DNA of 64,000 bases from Nocardioides marmoriginsengisoli (GTDB lineage: Bacteria > Actinomycetota > Actinomycetes > Propionibacteriales > Nocardioidaceae), in contig NZ_RJSE01000009.1 in NCBI RefSeq assembly GCF_003725695.1, positions 434,001 through 498,000 on the forward strand, given 5' to 3'. Positions 52,831 through 61,466 of the stretch are shown here, piece by piece. Position numbers and translations under genes: made by a program. The stretch's first letter is position 1. The number at the start of each line of letters is the position of its first letter. Below the pieces are notes generated by a model. It saw only the letters and a list, made by a program, of their open reading frames with translations, was not told the origin of the DNA and did not search any database.

Positions 52831-53460
52831 ATGGACTGGAACGACCCGACGACAGCGGCAGTGTCGTCACTGGACGGTGCTGTCCTCGCTGTGCTTGCGC
52901 AGACCAATCGGGGTCTGACCGGGCGAGACGTTCACCGGCAGTCGCGGCGTGGGACGGCGCCGAGTATCAACAAGGCGCTGAACCGACTGGTCGACCAAGG
53001 TGTCGTCTTCTCGGAGGCGACCGGCAACGCCTACGTGTATCTCCTGAACCGCGACCACATCGCGGCCGGCATCGCGGTCGCCCTGGCCGGACTGAGGGGC
53101 GAGTTCTTCAACCGCTTGCGCAGCCAACTGTCCGCATGGTCGGTGCCCGCCGTCGGCGCCGCGGTGTTCGGGTCGGTCGCTCGCGGCGACGCCACGACGG
53201 AGTCCGACATCGACCTCCTGATCGTGCGCCCCAATGATCTCGCCGAGAACGATGTCGAGTGGACCTCCCAGATAGACCGGCTCCGGGACTCCGTCACCCG
53301 TTGGACCGGGAACGATGCCAGCATGCTCCAGGTGACCGAGCGCGACCTGCGTGGCGTCGTGGATCGCGACGCACCCATCCGTGAGTCGTTGATGAACGAT
53401 GCGATCGACCTCCTCGACCAACCGATCCGTGAACTCCTTGGGCGGAGGACTCCGGGGTAA
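52831..53460 (+). CDS. Orphan nucleotidyltransferase with N-terminal winged helix
   Basis: A 209-residue protein. Residues about 10-75 make a winged helix (LAQTNRGLTGRDVHRQSRRGTAPSINKALNRLVDQGVVF). Residues about 100-160 form a minimal (MNT-type) nucleotidyltransferase with AAVFGSVARGDATTESDIDLLIVRP, i.e. GS-x10-DxD. It resembles transcriptional regulators fused to nucleotidyltransferases and, more distantly, AMPylating or NMP-transferring toxin/antitoxin partners; no HEPN or other TA partner is adjacent. Start ATG 52831 after GGAGG (52821-52825). Two A+T-rich palindromes just upstream suggest autorepression by its own winged helix. Likely acquired. Confidence 0.78.
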   Translation: MDWNDPTTAAVSSLDGAVLAVLAQTNRGLTGRDVHRQSRRGTAPSINKALNRLVDQGVVFSEATGNAYVYLLNRDHIAAGIAVALAGLRGEFFNRLRSQLSAWSVPAVGAAVFGSVARGDATTESDIDLLIVRPNDLAENDVEWTSQIDRLRDSVTRWTGNDASMLQVTERDLRGVVDRDAPIRESLMNDAIDLLDQPIRELLGRRTPG

Positions 53461-53489
53461 CCCCGGAACCACCCCTTCGTTGTGGTGGT

Positions 53490-54230
53490 GTGACGAACTG
53501 GTGGAGCCCTGCCCGAAACACTCGGGCCTGCGCGAGTCTCCTGGCCGTGGTGCTGGTGCAGGCACTCCTGACCGAGTCCGGATCCGCCCAGTCCGGAGCA
53601 GCTGCGTCGGGAGCAGCCGAACCGGTCGTGAAGGCTCAGGTGCAGACCCAGGCGAGGGCGTGCACCCGACCGGCTCGCGGCTTCGTGCCGACCCGGGCGG
53701 CGATCCCCTCGATCGGGCGGAGCGTACGCGTCATCCAGGTCCGTCGTACGGCGAGCGGTGCGGCCGGTGCGGGCCCGGTGACGAGGGCCGGGAAGTGGCT
53801 GATGGCGATGGACCCGCACAACCGCGCGGCCAGCCGCCGGGGCAGCGTGCTGCTCTCGGGTCACACCTGGCCCGACGGATCCGCACTCGGCAACGCGATG
53901 CTGCGGAACCTCCACGAGGGCGACGGCATCGTCCTGCGCGGCAAGAAGGGCCGGAAGGCCTGCTACGTGATCTTCAAGCGGAAGAGCTATCCGGCGAAGA
54001 AGGTGCCGACCCGCAGCGCCTTCCGTACCTCCGGTCCCGAGCGCGTTGTCATCGTGACCTGCTCCGGGAAGCGGCGAGGTCCGGGGAACTGGTCGCGACG
54101 GACGCTCTGGTACGCCAAGCCGCTGACCCCCGCTCGGCCGCCCGCGCCGAGTACCCCTCCCCCGCCGCCGGCTCCGAACAACGGCGGCCTGCTCGGTGGT
54201 CTGCTGGGTGGTCTGCTCGGCGGCTCGTAG
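53490..54230 (+). CDS. Sortase family protein with Gly-Leu repeat tail
   Basis: A 246-residue exported protein of the class E/F-like sortase fold. A signal region SLLAVVLVQALLTESGS is followed by a catalytic His in VLLSGHTWPDGSALGNAML, the active Cys in VIVTCSGKRRG and a likely catalytic Arg in NWSRRTLWYAKP. The C-terminal 40 residues are Pro-rich then GGLLGGLLGGLLGG. Such tails could be membrane-active or a self-association segment. No cell-wall sorting (LPXTG-like) substrate is encoded nearby. GTG 53490 is the first start after the previous stop. Confidence 0.78.
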   Translation: MTNWWSPARNTRACASLLAVVLVQALLTESGSAQSGAAASGAAEPVVKAQVQTQARACTRPARGFVPTRAAIPSIGRSVRVIQVRRTASGAAGAGPVTRAGKWLMAMDPHNRAASRRGSVLLSGHTWPDGSALGNAMLRNLHEGDGIVLRGKKGRKACYVIFKRKSYPAKKVPTRSAFRTSGPERVVIVTCSGKRRGPGNWSRRTLWYAKPLTPARPPAPSTPPPPPAPNNGGLLGGLLGGLLGGS

Positions 54231-54270
54231 GCCGACCCGTTCGAGGTCCGGCTCACGGAACCCTGGCGCA

Positions 54271-54286
54271 CTAGAACACGTTCTAG
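54271..54286. promoter_or_regulatory. TetR/KstR-type operator A
   Basis: CTAGAACACGTTCTAG, perfect 7-bp arms, immediately before the -10 TACGGT (54288-54293) of the DUF1295 gene. It fits TNNAACNNGTTNNA, the mycobacterial KstR motif. The same arms recur at 57380-57395. Confidence 0.85.
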
Positions 54287-54299
54287 ATACGGTCCTCCC

Positions 54300-55193
54300 A
54301 TGGACACCGGCCGGATGAGCAAGACCGAGTCGATCGCGCGCGTCGGCATCTCCTACCTGTTCGCCTTCGGGGCCGGCGGTGCCTGGATGGCCTGGGGGCC
54401 GAACACCGACCACCTCTGGCTGGACGGGTTGATCGCCGACCTGATCGCCACGCTGGTCGTCTTCGCCGCCAGCCGCCTGCACCGGAACTCCAGCTTCTAC
54501 GACGCGTACTGGAGCGTGCTGCCGCCGTTGCTGATGCTGACGTGGTGGATCGAGTCCGGCACGCCCGCAGACGATCCGCGCGCCTGGTTGGTCGCCGTGG
54601 TGATGCTGGTCTGGTCGATCCGGCTGACCGGCAACTGGATCTACGCCTTCCCAGGACTGCACCACGAGGACTGGCGCTACTCGATGCTGCGCGACCGTGC
54701 CGGCAAGGCGGAGGCGGTGGTCGACCTGGTCGGCATCCACCTGGTGCCGACCCTCCAGGTCTTCCTCGGCATGGTGCCGGTGTACGTCGTCCTCACCCGC
54801 ACCGGTCGTGAGATCGGCTGGCTCGACGTCGTCGCGGTCGTCGTCGGGCTGGGCGCGGTGGTCCTCGCGTTCGTCGCCGACCTGCAGATGTACCGCTTCG
54901 CGTGCTCCCGCCAGCCGGGGCAGGCGATGGATCGCGGGCTCTGGTCCTGGTCCCGGCACCCGAACTACTTCGGTGAGTTCGCCTTCTGGCTCTCCCTCGG
55001 CCTCTTCGCAGTGGCCGCCGACCCGGACGCGTGGTGGGCCCTGGTCGGAGCGCTCGGCATCTACGCGATGTTCCAGGGCGCCAGCATCCCGATGATGGAG
55101 CAGCGCAGCCTCGAGCGGAGGCCGTCGTACGCCGACGTGGTGGCGCGGGTTCCGCGCTTCGTGCCCCGCCCGCCGCGGAAGGCCGCCGCATGA
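54300..55193 (+). CDS. DUF1295 membrane enzyme (steroid 5-alpha-reductase-like)
   Basis: A 297-residue multi-span membrane protein. DUF1295 members relate to steroid 5-alpha reductases and isoprenylcysteine methyltransferases. The family signature is WSWSRHPNYFGEFAFWLSLGLFAVA, with MMEQRSLERRPSYADVVARVPRFVPR near the C-terminus. ATG 54300 is six bases after TACGGT, so leaderless, and the perfect palindrome 54271-54286 abuts that box. Its stop overlaps the next ATG. A role in lipid or sterol modification is inferred from family and from the KstR-like operator; no steroid genes are visible nearby. Confidence 0.85.
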   Translation: MDTGRMSKTESIARVGISYLFAFGAGGAWMAWGPNTDHLWLDGLIADLIATLVVFAASRLHRNSSFYDAYWSVLPPLLMLTWWIESGTPADDPRAWLVAVVMLVWSIRLTGNWIYAFPGLHHEDWRYSMLRDRAGKAEAVVDLVGIHLVPTLQVFLGMVPVYVVLTRTGREIGWLDVVAVVVGLGAVVLAFVADLQMYRFACSRQPGQAMDRGLWSWSRHPNYFGEFAFWLSLGLFAVAADPDAWWALVGALGIYAMFQGASIPMMEQRSLERRPSYADVVARVPRFVPRPPRKAAA

Positions 55194-56287
55194 GCCGCCC
55201 CCGCATCGTCGTCGCCGGGCTCGGCGACACCGGCCTGCTCACCGCGATCCACCTGCACAAGCACGCCGACGTCGTCGGGATCTCGGCGAAACCCGGCCTG
55301 GTCAGCGGGCAGGAGCTCGGCCTCCGCCTGGCCCGGCCGCAGGAGTGGGCGCGGGACTATTGGAACCACTTCGACCGCTACCGCAAGCTCGACCGCGTCC
55401 GGACGGTGCACGGCTCGCTGGCCGGTCTCGACCTGGAGAAACGTGCCGTGCAGGTGGTCGGCGCCGACGGCACCCCCAGCACCGAGCCGTACGACGCCCT
55501 GGTGATCGCCACCGGGGTGACCAACGGGTTCTGGCGCCGGCCCGACCTGCAGACCGCCGCCGAGATCGACGCGGAGATCGCGGCGGCGCACCAGCGGCTC
55601 GCGGAGGCGGCGACCGTGATCGTGATCGGCGGCGGGGCGGCCGCGGTCAGCAGCGCGCTCAACGCCGCGACGACCTGGCCCGAGAAGCGGGTCGACCTGT
55701 ACTTCCCCGGCGACCGCGCGCTGCCGCACCATCACGGCAAGGTGTGGACCATCCTGCGCGGCAGGTTGGAGAGGGCCGGTGTGGGCGTGCACCCGGGGCA
55801 CCGCGCCGTCGTACCGGCGGGGTTCGGTGACGGTCTCGCCGCCGGCGAGGTCACCTGGAGCACCGGCCAGCCGGCGAGCACGGCCGATGCGGTCCTCTGG
55901 ACGATCGGCCGGGTCACCCCGAACACCGGCTGGTTGCCGCCGTCGCTCCTCGACCCGGACGGGTTCGTGGCGGTCGACGAGTACCTGCGGGTCCCCGGCG
56001 CGCCCGGGGTGTACGCGATCGGCGACGTCGCCGCCACCGACCCGCTGCGGACCTCGGCACGCGGCCGGGCCGACGGGCTGCTCGCGCGGAACATCCGCGC
56101 CGACCTCGGTGACGGTACGGCGAAGCGGTTCGAGCCGGCCACCCGTCGGTGGGGCTCGGTGGTCGGCGCCCAGGGCAACAAGCTCGAGGTGTTCACCGCA
56201 GGCGGGCAGTCGTTCTCGCTGCCGGCCTGGTCGTTCCTGCAGCCGTGGGTCGTCCGGCGCGCGATCTACAAGGGCATGCGTCGCTGA
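55190..56287 (+). CDS. FAD/NAD(P)-dependent oxidoreductase
   Basis: A 365-residue flavoprotein of the pyridine-nucleotide disulfide reductase-like superfamily (NDH-2/AIF type). FAD loop IVVAGLGDTGLLTAIHLHKHADVVG; second Rossmann loop VIVIGGGAAAVSSALNAATTWPEK; the conserved VPGAPGVYAIGDVAATDPLRTSARGRADGL near the C-terminus. ATG overlaps the DUF1295 stop (ATGA), so both are made together. It may supply electrons to the DUF1295 enzyme. It ends one base before the convergent DUF985 gene. Confidence 0.85.
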   Translation: MSRPRIVVAGLGDTGLLTAIHLHKHADVVGISAKPGLVSGQELGLRLARPQEWARDYWNHFDRYRKLDRVRTVHGSLAGLDLEKRAVQVVGADGTPSTEPYDALVIATGVTNGFWRRPDLQTAAEIDAEIAAAHQRLAEAATVIVIGGGAAAVSSALNAATTWPEKRVDLYFPGDRALPHHHGKVWTILRGRLERAGVGVHPGHRAVVPAGFGDGLAAGEVTWSTGQPASTADAVLWTIGRVTPNTGWLPPSLLDPDGFVAVDEYLRVPGAPGVYAIGDVAATDPLRTSARGRADGLLARNIRADLGDGTAKRFEPATRRWGSVVGAQGNKLEVFTAGGQSFSLPAWSFLQPWVVRRAIYKGMRR

Positions 56288-56716
56288 TCAGTTCGGTGCC
56301 GCGCCGCCGAGCTCGAAGTCGGCGAAGTCGAAGCCCGGGACGACGACGCAGCTGACCAGGACGGCGTCGTCCACCGGGCGGGCTGCCTGCCACCGGCCGC
56401 CCGGGACCAGAAGCTGCGGCCGCTCGCCGGCCGCGATGTCCGGTCCGAGGACCTGCTCCGAGGCGGTCTCCGGGTCGTCCCCGATCCAGAGCCGCAGTGC
56501 ACCGCCGCGGTGGTGGAACCAGAGCTCGTCGGAGGCGACCCGGTGCCAGGCCGACGACTCCCCGGGGAGCAGGAGGAAGTAGATCGCCGTCCCGAGCGAC
56601 CGGGTGCCCGCGCCGGTCTCGACGTCGGCGTGGTGCCGGTAGGTCTCGGCGTACCAGCCGCCTTCGGGGTGCGGGCGCAGGTCGAGGTCGGCGGCCCAGT
56701 CGGGGAGGTCGGTCAT
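56288..56716 (-). CDS. DUF985 cupin protein
   Basis: A 142-residue single-domain cupin. LRPHPEGGWYAETYRH, GTAIYFLLLPGESSAWHRVASDELWFHHRGGALRLWIG and VPGGRWQAAR are the DUF985 fingerprint. Members are metal-binding beta barrels with poorly defined roles. ATG 56716. Ten bases separate it from the VapC stop, so it may be read from the vapB promoter. Confidence 0.88.
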   Translation of the reverse strand: MTDLPDWAADLDLRPHPEGGWYAETYRHHADVETGAGTRSLGTAIYFLLLPGESSAWHRVASDELWFHHRGGALRLWIGDDPETASEQVLGPDIAAGERPQLLVPGGRWQAARPVDDAVLVSCVVVPGFDFADFELGGAAPN

Positions 56717-56725
56717 GGTGCTCCT

Positions 56726-57334
<609 letters not shown>

Positions 57335-57344
57335 ACAGAGTTAC

Positions 57345-57368
57345 CCACAGCTGTGGATTCGAATCCAC
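57345..57368. promoter_or_regulatory. Two overlapping perfect palindromes
   Basis: CCACAGCTGTGG (57345-57356) overlaps GTGGATTCGAATCCAC (57353-57368). Both are perfect. They lie between the VapBC operator and the SDR operator; bound protein not known. Confidence 0.6.
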
Positions 57369-57379
57369 GCGGGATTGCC

Positions 57380-57395
57380 CTAGAACATGTTCTAG
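57380..57395. promoter_or_regulatory. TetR/KstR-type operator B
   Basis: CTAGAACATGTTCTAG, same arms as at 54271-54286 with centre AT. It lies 10 bp upstream of TACCGT (57405-57410), the -10 candidate of the SDR gene. Confidence 0.85.
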
Positions 57396-57442
57396 TTCTG
57401 CTGCTACCGTCCGAGCAACGCCTCACGAGCCCAGGAGCCCGC

Positions 57443-58168
57443 ATGTCTGAGACCACCCCGCGCGTCGTCGTCATCACCGGAGCCGCGTCCGGCATCGGGT
57501 ACGCCACCGCCGAGCTCTTCCGCGACCTCGGCGACATCGTCTACGGCTTCGACATCCACCCGACCGTGCCCGACGGCGTGACCTACGTCGAGTGCAACGT
57601 CGGCAGCCGGGAGTCGGTCAAGGCCGCGATCGCCAAGGCCGCGGAGCACGGGCGCATCGACGTGCTCGCCAACGTCGCCGGCATCGTCCAGTTCGGCCGG
57701 TTCGACACCATCACCGACGACGAGTGGGACCGGATCCACGCCGTCGACCTCAAGGGGCCGTTCATGGTGATGCAGGAGGCGCTGCCGCACCTGCGCGCCA
57801 CCCGGAACGCCAACATCGTCAACGTCTCGTCGGTCGCCGGGCGGGTGCCGCAGGGATACACCACCGCGTACTCCGCAGCCAAGGGCGGACTGACCCAGCT
57901 GACCCGGTCGCTGGCGCTCGAGCTCGCTCCGGAGCGGATCCGGGTCAACGCGATCTGCCCCGGAACCGTCGACACCCCGATCGTCTCCGAGGTCGCCGAG
58001 AAGTACCCGGACGACCTGGACCCCCGCGTCGCCGACCGGCTGATGATGATGCTGCCCGGACGCGCGATCTCACCCGGAGAGATCGGTGCGTCGATCGTCT
58101 ACCTGGCGAGCCCGGCGGCCCGGATGATCACGGGGTGCGTGCTGGCCCACGACGGCGGGATGTCGTAG
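57443..58168 (+). CDS. Short-chain dehydrogenase/reductase
   Basis: A 241-residue classical SDR. NAD(P) loop VVITGAASGIGYATAELF; NVAGIVQFG; catalytic Ser in NIVNVSSVAG; catalytic Tyr and Lys in YTTAYSAAKGG; C-terminal GCVLAHDGGMS. An Asp in FDIHPT after beta-2 suggests NAD preference. ATG 57443 with AGGAG about six bases upstream. A perfect CTAGAAC-AT-GTTCTAG palindrome precedes its promoter, matching the one before the DUF1295 gene, so both are likely controlled by one TetR-type repressor. Substrate unknown; a hydroxysteroid or fatty alcohol is possible. Confidence 0.88.
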   Translation: MSETTPRVVVITGAASGIGYATAELFRDLGDIVYGFDIHPTVPDGVTYVECNVGSRESVKAAIAKAAEHGRIDVLANVAGIVQFGRFDTITDDEWDRIHAVDLKGPFMVMQEALPHLRATRNANIVNVSSVAGRVPQGYTTAYSAAKGGLTQLTRSLALELAPERIRVNAICPGTVDTPIVSEVAEKYPDDLDPRVADRLMMMLPGRAISPGEIGASIVYLASPAARMITGCVLAHDGGMS

Positions 58169-58232
58169 GACTGCGGGTCCGTCACGACAGCTCGACCTGC
58201 TCGGTCGCCGAGTTCGCCGCTCGACGGCCATC

Positions 58233-58260
58233 GATCAAGTCCGCTGACGCGTCCTTGATC
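58233..58260. terminator. Possible bidirectional hairpin
   Basis: GATCAAG (58233-58239) pairs with CTTGATC (58254-58260) around a 14-nt loop in the convergent gap between the SDR and MBL-fold genes, overlapping the stop of the latter. No T-run, weak stem. Confidence 0.35.
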
Positions 58261-59080
58261 AGTCGGTGACGTCCGCCAGGGCGTCGTACTCGACGGCGTC
58301 GTGGGCGCTGAAGATGGTGACGATCTCGGCGGCACCGGAGTCGGGGCCGTGCTCGGCGTGCAGGGAGCGCAACCGGTCCTGGTTGGCGTGCCGCGCCTTC
58401 TTGTCCATCTGCACCATCGTCTGGAACATCGACAGACCGCTCGGGCAGGTGGGCGGGGTCTCCTTCTCGCCGTGCGAGAAGTACGCGTCGCCGGCGTGCA
58501 GGAACCACCCTCCGGAGGGGCGGCGTACGGCGACACCGGAATGTCCCCGTGTGTGCCCGCGCAACGGCACTAGCAGGATGTCCTCGCTGACGGCCTGGAC
58601 GGACTCGAAGCCGAGCCACTGGTCCCCGGCCACCGTGTGCTCGATCCAGTTCGGGCCGTGCGCCCACTGCGCCTCGATGTAGCGGTTCTTCTCCTTGACC
58701 GAGGCCCGCTTGCGCGCCGCGTCGAGCTCGTCGGCGAAGACGTGCACGCGGGCGTTCGGGAAGTCCCCGAGCCCGCCCGCGTGGTCGAGGTCGAGGTGGG
58801 TCACCACGACGTCGGTCACGTCCTCGACCTGGTGCCCGGCCGCGCGGACCTGCGAGATCGCCGTCTCGGACGGGTCCAGTGCGGCGCCCATCAGCGCAAT
58901 GAAGCCTCGGCCCATCCGCTTCTCGGCGATGTCGGCGGTGCCGAACCCGGTGTCGATCAGGGTCAGCCCGTTGGGTCCCTCGACGAGCAGGCAGTGCGCC
59001 ACCATCCGGGCGGGAGTGAGCCCGCCGGGTGCGCGCGGGGACATGGTCACGCAGTTCAGATGCCGAATGGAAGAGGTCAC
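58259..59080 (-). CDS. MBL-fold metallo-hydrolase
   Basis: A 273-residue metallo-beta-lactamase-fold enzyme. The metal motif is VVTHLDLDHAGGL (H-x-D-x-D-H; the second His of the classical HxHxDH is Asp), with later ligands in RGHTRGHSGVAV and HAGDAYFSHG and the C-terminal FSAHDAVEYD. This subset includes lactonases and hydrolases of unknown substrate. GTG start at 59080; an ATG 12 codons on is possible. No promoter box is clear. Confidence 0.83.
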   Translation of the reverse strand: MTSSIRHLNCVTMSPRAPGGLTPARMVAHCLLVEGPNGLTLIDTGFGTADIAEKRMGRGFIALMGAALDPSETAISQVRAAGHQVEDVTDVVVTHLDLDHAGGLGDFPNARVHVFADELDAARKRASVKEKNRYIEAQWAHGPNWIEHTVAGDQWLGFESVQAVSEDILLVPLRGHTRGHSGVAVRRPSGGWFLHAGDAYFSHGEKETPPTCPSGLSMFQTMVQMDKKARHANQDRLRSLHAEHGPDSGAAEIVTIFSAHDAVEYDALADVTD

Positions 59081-59117
59081 GAACGTGATCGTTGCACCTC
59101 ACCCGTAGGCTGGTCGA

Positions 59118-59879
59118 GTGTTCGTGATGCTGCTTCGGCCGCGGTACTGGCCGGGGCACCTGGCGATGGTGGTCTGCGTCTCGATCGCGGTGGGCCTCGG
59201 AGTGTGGCAGCTGGACGCCTGGCAGACCCGTCGCGCCGACGCCGCTCGGGATATCTCGAACGACGCTCCCGTCGCGCTCGCCACGCTGATGAGCGGCGAC
59301 AGCCCGTTCCCCGGGCGCTCGCTCGGCCGGCCGGTCACCCTCAGCGGCACCTGGATGAGCGACTCGACCGTCTACGTCTCCGACCGCTTCCGCAAGAAGG
59401 AGCGCGGCTACTGGGTGGTCACGCCGGTCAAGGTCGACGGGAGCGAGTCGGCGATGCCGGTGGTCCGCGGCTGGGCACCGGAGCCGAAGGCCCCGGCACC
59501 GAGCGGAGACGTCACCGTGACCGGGTGGTTGCAGGCGACCGAGGGCAGCGGACCGATCGACGAGGACCCGCACGACGACGTGATTCCGATGATGCGGCTA
59601 GCCACCCTGGTCGAGCACGTCGACGCCGACCTGTTCAGCGCGTACGTCGTCGCCCGCGACGTCTCCGGCGCGCCCGACGGCCTGGAGAGCGTCACCCTCG
59701 CCGCGATCCCGGAGGTCTCCGGGTTCACCGCGCTGCGCAACTTCCTCTACGCGATCGAGTGGTGGGTCTTCGCCGCCTTCGCGTTCTTCGTCTGGTTCCG
59801 GTGGTGCCGGGACAGCTACGAGGTCGCGACCGCCGTACCGGACGAGGACGACGGGAACGACGAGGACACCGACGCATGA
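59118..59879 (+). CDS. SURF1 family cytochrome oxidase assembly protein
   Basis: A 253-residue protein with N- and C-terminal membrane helices (MLLRPRYWPGHLAMVVCVSIAVGLGVWQLDAWQTRRAD and LRNFLYAIEWWVFAAFAFFVWFRW). The exported domain between them has GRPVTLSGTWMSDSTVYVSDR and VVRGWAPE, as in SURF1, which aids insertion of heme a into cytochrome c oxidase. GTG is six bases after TAGGCT (59106-59111), hence leaderless. Its stop overlaps the cobQ start (ATGA), which makes cobQ translation coupled to it. Confidence 0.92.
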   Translation: MFVMLLRPRYWPGHLAMVVCVSIAVGLGVWQLDAWQTRRADAARDISNDAPVALATLMSGDSPFPGRSLGRPVTLSGTWMSDSTVYVSDRFRKKERGYWVVTPVKVDGSESAMPVVRGWAPEPKAPAPSGDVTVTGWLQATEGSGPIDEDPHDDVIPMMRLATLVEHVDADLFSAYVVARDVSGAPDGLESVTLAAIPEVSGFTALRNFLYAIEWWVFAAFAFFVWFRWCRDSYEVATAVPDEDDGNDEDTDA

Positions 59880-61363
59880 GCGGGCTGCTGATCGCCGGCA
59901 CCACCTCGGACGCCGGCAAGAGCATCGTCACCACCGGCCTGTGCCGCGCACTGCTCCGCCGCGGGATCAAGGTGGCGCCGTACAAGGCCCAGAACATGTC
60001 GAACAACTCGATGGTCTGCGAGGACGGCGCCGAGATCGGCCGGGCGCAGTGGGTCCAGGCCCGCGCCGCTCGTGCCGAGCCCGAGGCCGCGATGAACCCG
60101 GTCCTGCTCAAGCCCGGCGGTGACACCCGCAGTCACGTCGTGGTGATGGGCAAGCCCGGCGGGACCGTCTCCTCCTCCGACTGGGAGTCCGGTCGGCGCC
60201 ACCTCGCCACCGCCGCGCACGCCGCTTACGACGACCTGGCGAGCCGGTACGACGTGATCGTCGCCGAGGGCGCCGGCAGCCCGACCGAGATCAACCTGCG
60301 TTCTGGTGACTACGTGAACATGGGCCTCGCCCGGCACGCGAACCTGCCGGTCGTGGTCGTCGGCGACATCGACCGCGGCGGGCTCTTCGCCGCGCTGCAC
60401 GGGACGGTCGCGCTGCTGGAGGCCGCCGACCAGGCGCTGATCGCCGGGTTCGTCGCGAACAAGTTCCGCGGCGACCTCGACCTGCTGCGCCCCGGCATCG
60501 ACGAGCTGACCCGGCTCACCGGCCGGCCGACGTACGGGGTGCTGCCGTGGCACCCGGAGCTGTGGCTGGACTCCGAGGACGCCCTGGACCTCGACGGCCG
60601 CCGGTCCCGCGACGACGCGACGCAGGTGCTCAAGGTCGCGGTCGTCCGGTTGCCGCGGATCAGCAACTTCACCGACGTCGACGCCCTCGGCCTGGAGGCC
60701 GACCTGGACGTCTCGTTCGCGGCCTCGCCCCGGGACCTGATTGGGGTCGACCTGATCGTCCTCCCCGGGACCCGCGCGACGCTGGCCGACTTGGAGTGGC
60801 TGCGCTCCCGCGGCCTGGACCAGGCGATCCTGGAGCACGCCCGCGCCGGCCGCGCCGTGCTCGGGATCTGCGGCGGAGCGCAGATGCTCGGCACCGAGAT
60901 CGCCGACCCGGACGGGGTCGAGGGCCGGGCCGGTGGCGCGGCCGAGGGTCTCGGCCTACTGCCTGCGCGGACCAGCTTCGGTGCCGAGAAGGTGCTGCGG
61001 CTGCCGACCGGCCAGGGCCTGGGCCAGCCGGTCTCCGGCTACGAGATCCACCACGGCCGGCTGCAGGTCGACGCCGGGGAGGACTTCCCGGGAGGGGTCC
61101 GCGACGGTGCCGTGTTCGGCACGATGTGGCACGGCAGCCTGGAGAGCGACGCGTTCCGGCAGGCACTGCTGAGCGAGGTGGCCGCCGCGGTCGGACGGAC
61201 CCGGACGCCGTCGTCGGTGGTCTTCGCGGAACGGCGCGAGGCACGGCTCGACCTGCTCGGCGACCTCGTCGAGGAGCACCTCGACGTCGATGCGCTGCTC
61301 GACCTCGCGGTCACCGGGGCGCCGCCCGGGCTGCCGTTGCTGCCGCCGGGTGCCGACCGGTGA
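59876..61363 (+). CDS. cobQ: Adenosylcobyric acid synthase
   Basis: Amidates the b, d, e and g side chains of adenosylcobyrinic acid a,c-diamide with glutamine and ATP. The 495 residues have GLLIAGTTSDAGKSIVTTGLCRAL (P-loop), APYKAQNMSNNSMV, NPVLLKPGGDTRSHVVVMG, YVNMGLARHANLPVVVVGDIDRGG, the class I glutaminase Cys in GRAVLGICGGAQML, and the His in GTMWHGSLE. ATG 59876 overlaps the SURF1 stop, so the cobalamin block starts as an add-on to a respiration gene. No cobalamin riboswitch was recognised upstream. Confidence 0.95.
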   Translation: MSGLLIAGTTSDAGKSIVTTGLCRALLRRGIKVAPYKAQNMSNNSMVCEDGAEIGRAQWVQARAARAEPEAAMNPVLLKPGGDTRSHVVVMGKPGGTVSSSDWESGRRHLATAAHAAYDDLASRYDVIVAEGAGSPTEINLRSGDYVNMGLARHANLPVVVVGDIDRGGLFAALHGTVALLEAADQALIAGFVANKFRGDLDLLRPGIDELTRLTGRPTYGVLPWHPELWLDSEDALDLDGRRSRDDATQVLKVAVVRLPRISNFTDVDALGLEADLDVSFAASPRDLIGVDLIVLPGTRATLADLEWLRSRGLDQAILEHARAGRAVLGICGGAQMLGTEIADPDGVEGRAGGAAEGLGLLPARTSFGAEKVLRLPTGQGLGQPVSGYEIHHGRLQVDAGEDFPGGVRDGAVFGTMWHGSLESDAFRQALLSEVAAAVGRTRTPSSVVFAERREARLDLLGDLVEEHLDVDALLDLAVTGAPPGLPLLPPGADR

Positions 61364-61398
61364 CGGTGCTGGTGCTCGGGGGGAGGGCCGAGGCTCGG
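61360..61398 (+). repeat. Degenerate duplicate of the cobK start
   Basis: From GTG 61360, 32 of 39 bases match the first 39 bases of cobK at 61467 (VTVLVLGGRAEAR against VKVLVLGGTAEAR). The GTG overlaps the cobQ stop in the GTGA manner typical of coupled genes. The frame stays open only to 61470. It looks like a relic of an earlier cobK start or a partial tandem duplication. Confidence 0.75.
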
Positions 61399-61466
61399 CC
61401 ACCGACGACGGTTCCGCGGGTCGGCCCTGCGCCCCGGTGTTGCGTGCTGCCGAGGAGGGCTGTCCG

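Noticed and set aside
57341-57361. DnaA boxes TTACCCACA and TGTGGATTC near vapBC
   Set aside because: One and two mismatches, 15 kb from oriC, and explained by the palindromes in which they lie.
57353-57368. GTGGATTCGAATCCAC as a tRNA T-arm or att relic
   Set aside because: A tRNA T-arm needs a 7-nt loop; here the pairing leaves six, and no other tRNA arm lies around it.
61364-61466. Cobalamin riboswitch between cobQ and cobK
   Set aside because: Only 103 bp, with no B12-box-like conserved core; the stretch is a duplicate cobK start.
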